Of a stretch of DNA of 15,520 nt, positions 10,434 to 15,520 are shown piece by piece. How positions within the stretch are numbered: the stretch's first letter is position 1; the number at the start of each line of letters is the position of its first letter. Source of the DNA: Parachlorella kessleri. Lineage: Eukaryota; Chlorophyta; Trebouxiophyceae; Chlorellales; Chlorellaceae. Made by a program: the position numbers and the translations under genes. The stretch spans positions 1 to 15,520 of the forward strand of contig BBXU01001608.1 in NCBI GenBank assembly GCA_001598975.1, written 5' to 3'. The notes under the pieces are model-generated. The model searched no databases. It saw only the letters and a list, made by a program, of their open reading frames with translations, and was not told the DNA's origin.

Positions 10434-11030
10434 ACCTTGCTGGAATAATCCTAACCTTGGCAAAGGCTTTTCATAGGCTTCCTGAGTTGCACCCTGCTGT
10501 CAATGCCTGCTTGGCTTTGCTGCTGTGCAAGACCCCAACCGTGCATCTGCAGCCCACTCCATTCAGCCCCAAGTGCCTTCGGCTGCTGAAGTGTACAAAG
10601 CTGTTGCAACACGCAAACATGAACCGTTTGAAATAGACAGTGACTGCTTGCTCCACCTGCTTCAGAACCTTAGCAACCAAGGGTCAACATCATCAAGTAC
10701 ACACAACTGCCTACACTGCATTGGCAATCCACCTAAAAAACGATATGGCAATTAGGGTGTTCTGCAGCTTCACCTGTATGGTGCTCAGCGTTCTATTCAC
10801 TCAAAGGAAATTCGGCACAGCGATATATGTCTGGAACTACATGCAGGAGCCACAATCAACAACAGGCAGCAGCTTGCCACACATACCCTGCTCAACTCAA
10901 CAACCACACTGTACAGGATAATCTGCCAAATTCCACCTCATACATACAAGGTTCAGCGGTGGTACAGTCTGCTGGGTGTATACACCAGCAGGGCGTGGGT
11001 CGGCTCCCAAGCCAGGAACCGTAGCTGTCC
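10434..11030. other. spacer; presumed 3' untranslated region of MCCA on the minus strand
   Basis: No coding exon is supported. Near the MCCA stop, CTGCTGGGTGTA (10969-10980) is followed directly by TACACCAGCAG (10981-10991), an inverted repeat with a single bulged base. It would form a hairpin in the MCCA 3' UTR about 40 bases after the stop. No TGTAA poly(A) signal was seen on the minus strand here. Confidence 0.4.
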
Positions 11031-14000
11031 TTAGGACCCTGTGGCAGCCGCTGCGTCGGGAGGCGCCACCACCACAAGCACAGCGCCATCCTCCACCTGC
11101 AGCCGGCTAGGCCAGTAAGGCTGACATCTCAGGCAGTGCAGCGACTTGTATGCAGAGTCGTTTTAATGCTGTTCAAGCAGGCAGGCGCTGCAGAGGCGGG
11201 CCACAGTGCAAGCTTTGGGTGCCCGGAATCTACAACAGAACCTGCGGTAGCTGACAGGCACTGCCGCGCCAAACAGGTGTGCTTGAAGTTCCCTCGAGAA
11301 GCTGTGCAGCCTGGCTACAGTGCCCCGCTGATACCGACTGCCGCTGCATTTGACACACCAGATGCACAGCCACTTCCCACCTGTGACCCTGGGAAGCTGT
11401 GCAGCTCCGCCACGGTGCCATCACAAGGCGCCTTGACTGTGTGCTCCATCTTCATTGCCTCCACCACCACCAGGGGCTGGCCCTCGGACACCTCATCCCC
11501 AGCGCTGACAAAGACCTGCATGAGTCATCCAAATTACTCATCAGCCACTCCCCCTCCCCAGTGGTGACCAATACTCACACGTGCCTTGCAAAGCTTCAGC
11601 CATCCTTGCTGTCTCAACAAGGGCGCCTCTCCGGGTCCTCCAGTTGCTGCTGTGAGTTGCAAATACAGTCTACAAGTCCCTCCTGCTGCCTCAACTACCA
11701 CCAGATGCGGACTGACCCTAGCAGGACCACGCCTTCAAACGCCTGTCCCACAGCATTGCCGATGCTGTGGGACAGCCCATCAGACCCTAGAACATAAGTC
11801 CTTTGGTCGCCCTGGCTAAGCCGACTTTGCCTACCCACTTGGTGCCTTACCAGGCACCTGCAACAAGGCAGCCTCAGCATGCTACAGACCACCCAATACA
11901 TGCCATCCAAAGCAGGGCTGCCGGCCAACCTCACCTTGACTATTTTTCCGGGCATGGGTGTGACAACCGTCCCCGCCTGCTGTGCCGCGGCCCCTGCGCG
12001 CAGCCAGCGCCGCACGATTGGCCGCCGGAACTGGTACTGCCGCCCGGCCAGCCATAGGTCTAGCACTTGCTCCTCCCCGTGACTGCAAGTGGCCAAGGTA
12101 TGGCTTTTATCTAGGAATCCTGCGGGATGGGTGAGCAGCTGACACCCACAGGCAACTGCTCATCTGCACAATCTTCCCCCCCCTCACAAGTGCTAATGGC
12201 ACAGGAAGGCAGGAGGGCCGGCGGATGTCCGCCAAGCATGGTGTTTGATTGAGTTCTCAGCCGCAAAATCTGCTGTAGTCACCAACATTACAGATAGACT
12301 TTATTTCATATTTCGGTTGCTCGCATGCAGAGGCCATGCCTGTAAGCCTGGTTCCCAGCTGGGGGAACAAGTCTCATGGCAAATCCCCCACTAGAGGCAT
12401 CCACTTCGCTTAGACAGCCAACAGTAGACTATCTGGCAAATGCGCAGTGCTCGCACTACAGCCTCAAACTGGCCACCCAGCATGGACTCACCTGTGCAAG
12501 CACCAGCTGCCCTTCAGCCGCTGCCCGTTCACCTCAGCTGCCACCTCATCGGGGGTCAGATGGAGGCCCCCGATGGCAACAGCGCCTTGCAGGCCCTCCC
12601 CTGTGGCCTCCAGGGTGCCGTCGCGGCAGTAGGACAGGCCAACCTCGTGCTGGGACCCGCTCTGCAGGGTGGCAGGTAGGTAGGGAACTACAAGCAGCTT
12701 TTTCTAGCCCGCATAACCATGCAAGGCGTGCCTGCCGCCATTTGTGGCCTCTAGAGTGCGGACGGGTGACTGTCAGGCCATCGCACCCGTGCGCATATGC
12801 CCTGTGGCAACAATGAGCATGTCCCAGCAGTGTTAGCCACCCTGCACCCAAGAGACAGATGACACGCACCTGTGGGTACATAAAGCTCACAGGGCACGTG
12901 AAGCCGTGGTTAACCCTGAAGGAGTTCAGTAGTCCCCAAGCCCCCGGGGGCGGGGAGTAGCCCGCTGCCTGCTGTGCCTGCTGTGCTGCAATCTGAGCAA
13001 AAGCTGCTGCCGCAAGCGCCAGCACATGCGGCTCCACAGGGGCTGCAGAGAGCAGCTCCTGATCGTGCTTTTTGATGAAGCCGGTGTCTACAGCACCCTG
13101 CAAACAACAGAAGTGTAGGATAGGCACATGCAGTGAGCATGGCAAAGCAAGGATGAGGGGTGCTGTGAGAGTGCTCTTGCCCAAACGTCCCTGATGCAAC
13201 CGGTGTGCCCTGTGTGCTGTAGCACAGCATAGCACACCACTTAGGGCGCTGGTGTTTGGGGCCGACTTTCTGCTCCCCGGGTAGCGCTGTTGTCAGCACC
13301 AAGAAGGGGAGGACACAGATGCAGGCGTGGCGTGGAGAGCGCTTTGCAGGCATGACGCAACTTGTCCTGAACCTCCAAGTCACCGAACCTGTAAGGCTAG
13401 CACCAGGTGACACCATCAGGCTAGCCTGTCTGACGGAGAGTATGCTTGTGTGGGTACATCTGGTGCTTCCTGGGCAGGTTTCACAACTGCACAAATGCTG
13501 GTGCTGGTACTTTCCATGTGCTCAGGAAGCTAGCTTTGTGTGGTCCTCCCCACAGCTGTGCCCCCTGAGCCCTTAAACACAAGGGCCCACCTGTTGGAAC
13601 TCGTCGTTTTGGGTGATCCTGCGCATGAACTCCAGGTTGGTGGGCAGGCCGGCCACTTGGAGCTCGCCCAGCGCGTCATGCATAGCGCGCAGGGCGCTGG
13701 CGCGGTCCGGCCCATGCGTGATCACCTTGGCGATCATGGGGTCGTAGTTGACCCCCACCTGCGCGGCAAGAGACGACAACACGCATATCCATGTTGCCCA
13801 ACCTGCCCTACAAAGCATCTACGGCACATTTTGCGCTGCTGTGGGAAGCGTTATTGATCAATAGATTGATTGGACCTGTACTAAAACACATGGCCAGGAC
13901 GTGGCCAGCACAGGAGTCTCCTAGCACAGCCACAGGCTCCTAGCGGGTCAGGAGACTCCGTGGTTGAGGAAACTGCCCCAGGCAGGCTGTGAGTGGTTGC

Positions 14001-15092
14001 GAGGGAGACCTGCCTTGTCAACCACTCATGGTGAGACCAACTTGCAACATAGTACGACGTGTTTGATGCCACCGCTGTTCACCAGCACAGCAGCTCAACC
14101 ACCCAGTGTGTCCCTTGGGTGCAAGGTATGGCGCCTCATGCACCATGCCGCCTTTCCCCAACCCGCTGTCCGCTCACACATAAGCCGCCCCTGGGCCGGC
14201 GCTGACGCACTACAGCACCCCTTCTACGACTTGTTGCCGCAGCACTTGGACAGCTTCAGGAGTTTGAGAGCACGAGGCCCCATATTCCTGCTTACGAGCC
14301 ACCCACTGCCCACCCTAAGGCACCGACTCACCGAGTCGCCTTCCCTCACACCGCTGTCCACTCGGACATAGGCCGCCTCTGGACCAGCATTGGCGAAGGC
14401 CAGCGCCCCCTCCGGCACCCTCCACCTCAGCACCCGGCCCCCCGCCGGCAAGAAGTTGTTCTCTGGGTTCTCCGCGTACAGCCGCGCCTCGAAGGCGTGC
14501 CCCTGCGGAAAGCACAGGAGAAACATGAACACAGAGCCATTTTCTGGATAAGGCAAAAGCCAGCCCAAGGCCGGGGGCTGGACATTGTGTCACCCAGCTT
14601 CCAGCCTCGCCGGACAGCATCAAGACCGGGCCTCAGTGGCATGAATCCCTCTTTGCCACACATGCAGAGAGAGCACAGCCAAGGATTGGGTGGGCCCTCA
14701 AGGAGACCCACCTCACCTGCTACTGGCCACCCACCCACCCACCCACCTGTATGGCGAGCTGGTCCTGCGAGGGGGCTGGGGCCTCCCTGTCATCACCAGG
14801 AACTGCTGCGACACTGCGTCGCTGATACCCACCTCACCTGCTACTGGCCACCCACCCACCCACCTGTATGGCAAGCTTGTCCTGGGTGATGGCAGGGGGC
14901 TCTCCTGCCGCCTCCCCCCCCTGCCACGACCTTGCGTGACGGATCACATGTCTACCTGCTACTGGCCACCCACCCACCCACCTGTATGGCAAGCTGGGCC
15001 TGGGTAATGGGCAGCGGCTCCCCTGCCGCCACCCGCAGCTGCCACTCTACCAGGTCTTGCCCTGTGATGGCCTCACTCACCGGGTGCTCCAC
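11031..15092 (-). CDS. MCCA: methylcrotonoyl-CoA carboxylase alpha (biotinylated) subunit, last eight exons
   Basis: The mitochondrial enzyme carboxylates 3-methylcrotonyl-CoA in leucine breakdown; the alpha subunit carries biotin carboxylase and biotin. Exons: 14982-15092, 14332-14502, 13591-13758, 12870-13097, 12492-12661, 11935-12082, 11381-11515 and 11031-11096. All have GT..AG borders and consistent phases, giving 398 visible residues to a TAA stop. The order fits the family: [11 protein letters not shown] (biotin carboxylase active region), [30 protein letters not shown], the TGFIKKH segment, a linker, then the biotinyl domain PMPGKIVK...EAMKMEH, with biotin on Lys354 of this segment. 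MKMEH rather than MKMQN favours MCCA over propionyl-CoA carboxylase. All introns but one are phase 0. Upstream exons (ATP grasp and EMNTRLQ region) lie outside the window. Confidence 0.87.
11743..11775. repeat. perfect 14-bp inverted repeat within MCCA intron
   Basis: CTGTCCCACAGCAT, loop TGCCG, ATGCTGTGGGACAG. It lies in the intron between the exons at 11935-12082 and 11381-11515, so the pre-mRNA would fold a stable hairpin. It could be structural noise, a small inverted-repeat insertion or a hairpin RNA. Confidence 0.6.
13913..13959. repeat. 10-bp inverted repeat in MCCA intron
   Basis: GGAGTCTCCT (13913-13922) and AGGAGACTCC (13950-13959) are exact reverse complements. A second pair, TGAGTGGTTG (13990-13999) and CAACCACTCA (14019-14028), lies just downstream in the same intron. 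Confidence 0.45.
14125..14209 (-). pseudogene. decayed partial copy of MCCA exon 14332-14502
   Basis: Bases 14164-14209 match 14352-14397 at 35 of 46 positions without gaps, and weaker similarity continues leftward through the donor region. The live exon reads [15 protein letters not shown]; the copy reads SAGPGAAYV, then a stop where CGA has become TGA, then ADSG. It lies 188 bases downstream of the live exon in the gene's direction, inside the next intron. It would not be translated usefully. Confidence 0.6.
14706..15030 (-). repeat. three tandem copies of the 3' end of an MCCA exon with its splice donor
   Basis: Three units of about 120 bases share CCTGCTACTGGCCACCCACC and an array of CCCA units, then CACCTGTATGGC. 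On the minus strand each reads LAIQ followed by donor GTGGGTGGGTGG, with exon-end equivalents at 14747, 14864 and 14982. The unit at 14982 belongs to the full exon ([11 protein letters not shown]). The middle unit stays open as [16 protein letters not shown] and the left unit as [13 protein letters not shown]. Period is 121 then 118 bases. Confidence 0.75.
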
Positions 15093-15520
15093 CTGCATTG
15101 CTTGTGGCATAGAGATGAGCAGTGGTGTAGAAGGTAACTCAATGGGAAACAAATAGTACACTTGTGGGGTGCTCCACCTGCGGTGGCGGAGGTGCAAGCA
15201 AACACAGCCGCTTGGCATGTGTGCACCGGTCCAGGTTTTGTTGCCAAGAGCGTTTCAACGCAGTGGCTATGAGATGAGTGCAGCAGGGAAGTAGAATGAG
15301 GCCAAAGCTTGCAGCGCTCTACAGCCTGCATGCAGTCGACCGTTCGTAATAAAGACAGTCGCGCAATGTGTCTTCACAAGGGCTGAGCAGAATGTTAACG
15401 GAAAGAGTTCAGCAAGTGCCCCCACCCTCCTTCCTTGCTTGCAGCCGCGTGGTCCACCCCTCGTAGGACCCCGGACGACGGCCGTGCTCTCAACACCCAA
15501 GAACCATTAGTGAAATGCCC
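15093..15520 (-). other. MCCA intron running off the right edge
   Basis: The exon at 14982-15092 needs an upstream exon ending in EMNTRLQ or similar. No such coding sequence is present here, so the stretch is read as intron. At 15167-15181 the 15 bases around the exon's acceptor (GGGTGCTCCACCTGC) recur, giving a second possible acceptor followed by [12 protein letters not shown] and a stop. Confidence 0.5.

Noticed and set aside
10525..10755. 76-codon plus-strand open frame after H2B
   Set aside because: It lies after the H2B stem-loop and antisense to the presumed MCCA 3' UTR, with no recognisable motif.
12541..12565. Apparent frameshift in MCCA at a run of five C
   Set aside because: Recounting the run shows the frame stays open ([14 protein letters not shown]) through to the donor at 12491.
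12546..13235. 229-codon minus-strand open frame
   Set aside because: It reads through the MCCA intron between the exons at 12870-13097 and 12492-12661; the clear donor and acceptor there show it is not a continuous exon.

Overview
The window looks like nuclear DNA of a green alga (Chlorophyta). It carries intron-rich genes with GT..AG introns, and intron-bearing replication-type histone genes that end in the short stem-loop typical of algal histone mRNAs. They are arranged as two divergent pairs (H3/H4 and H2A/H2B). I cannot name the species. No bacterial, organellar or viral gene set is visible.

Layout, left to right. (1) 69-1137, minus: the 5' three exons of BRF1, the TFIIB-related subunit of RNA polymerase III factor TFIIIB; the rest lies left of the window. 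(2) 1138-2700: gene-poor, with a long imperfect inverted repeat (about 2213-2561) that looks like a fold-back or MITE-type element. (3) 2704-3136, minus: two phase-compatible exons that would form the 3' end of an unrecognised gene. (4) 3137-4221: mostly non-coding, with two perfect palindromes/hairpins and a possible 46-codon ORF. (5) 4222-5438, plus: a predicted four-exon gene for a 252-residue protein with one membrane segment, which only becomes contiguous after splicing; family unknown. (6) 6577-10433: a complete histone quartet. H3 (minus) and H4 (plus) diverge from one promoter, H2A (minus) and H2B (plus) from another. All four genes have one intron and all four have a GGTGTT-NNNN-AACACC stem-loop downstream. 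(7) 11031-15092, minus: the last eight exons of a biotin-dependent carboxylase alpha subunit, best read as methylcrotonoyl-CoA carboxylase (MCCA), ending in the biotinyl domain. Its 5' half lies to the right.

The histone genes form one functional unit supplying the core nucleosome proteins in S phase, and both divergent promoters share a 15-bp element. BRF1 (Pol III transcription) and MCCA (leucine breakdown in mitochondria) are unrelated neighbours.

The points most worth a second look are: partial exon copies scattered in MCCA introns, some still open in frame with intact splice donors and one killed by a stop; the shared histone promoter element; the unidentified membrane protein gene; and several perfect palindromes, one of them 18 bases upstream of the BRF1 start codon. 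I did not find a clearly new multi-gene system. Exon borders were read by eye from splice signals and phase, without transcript data.
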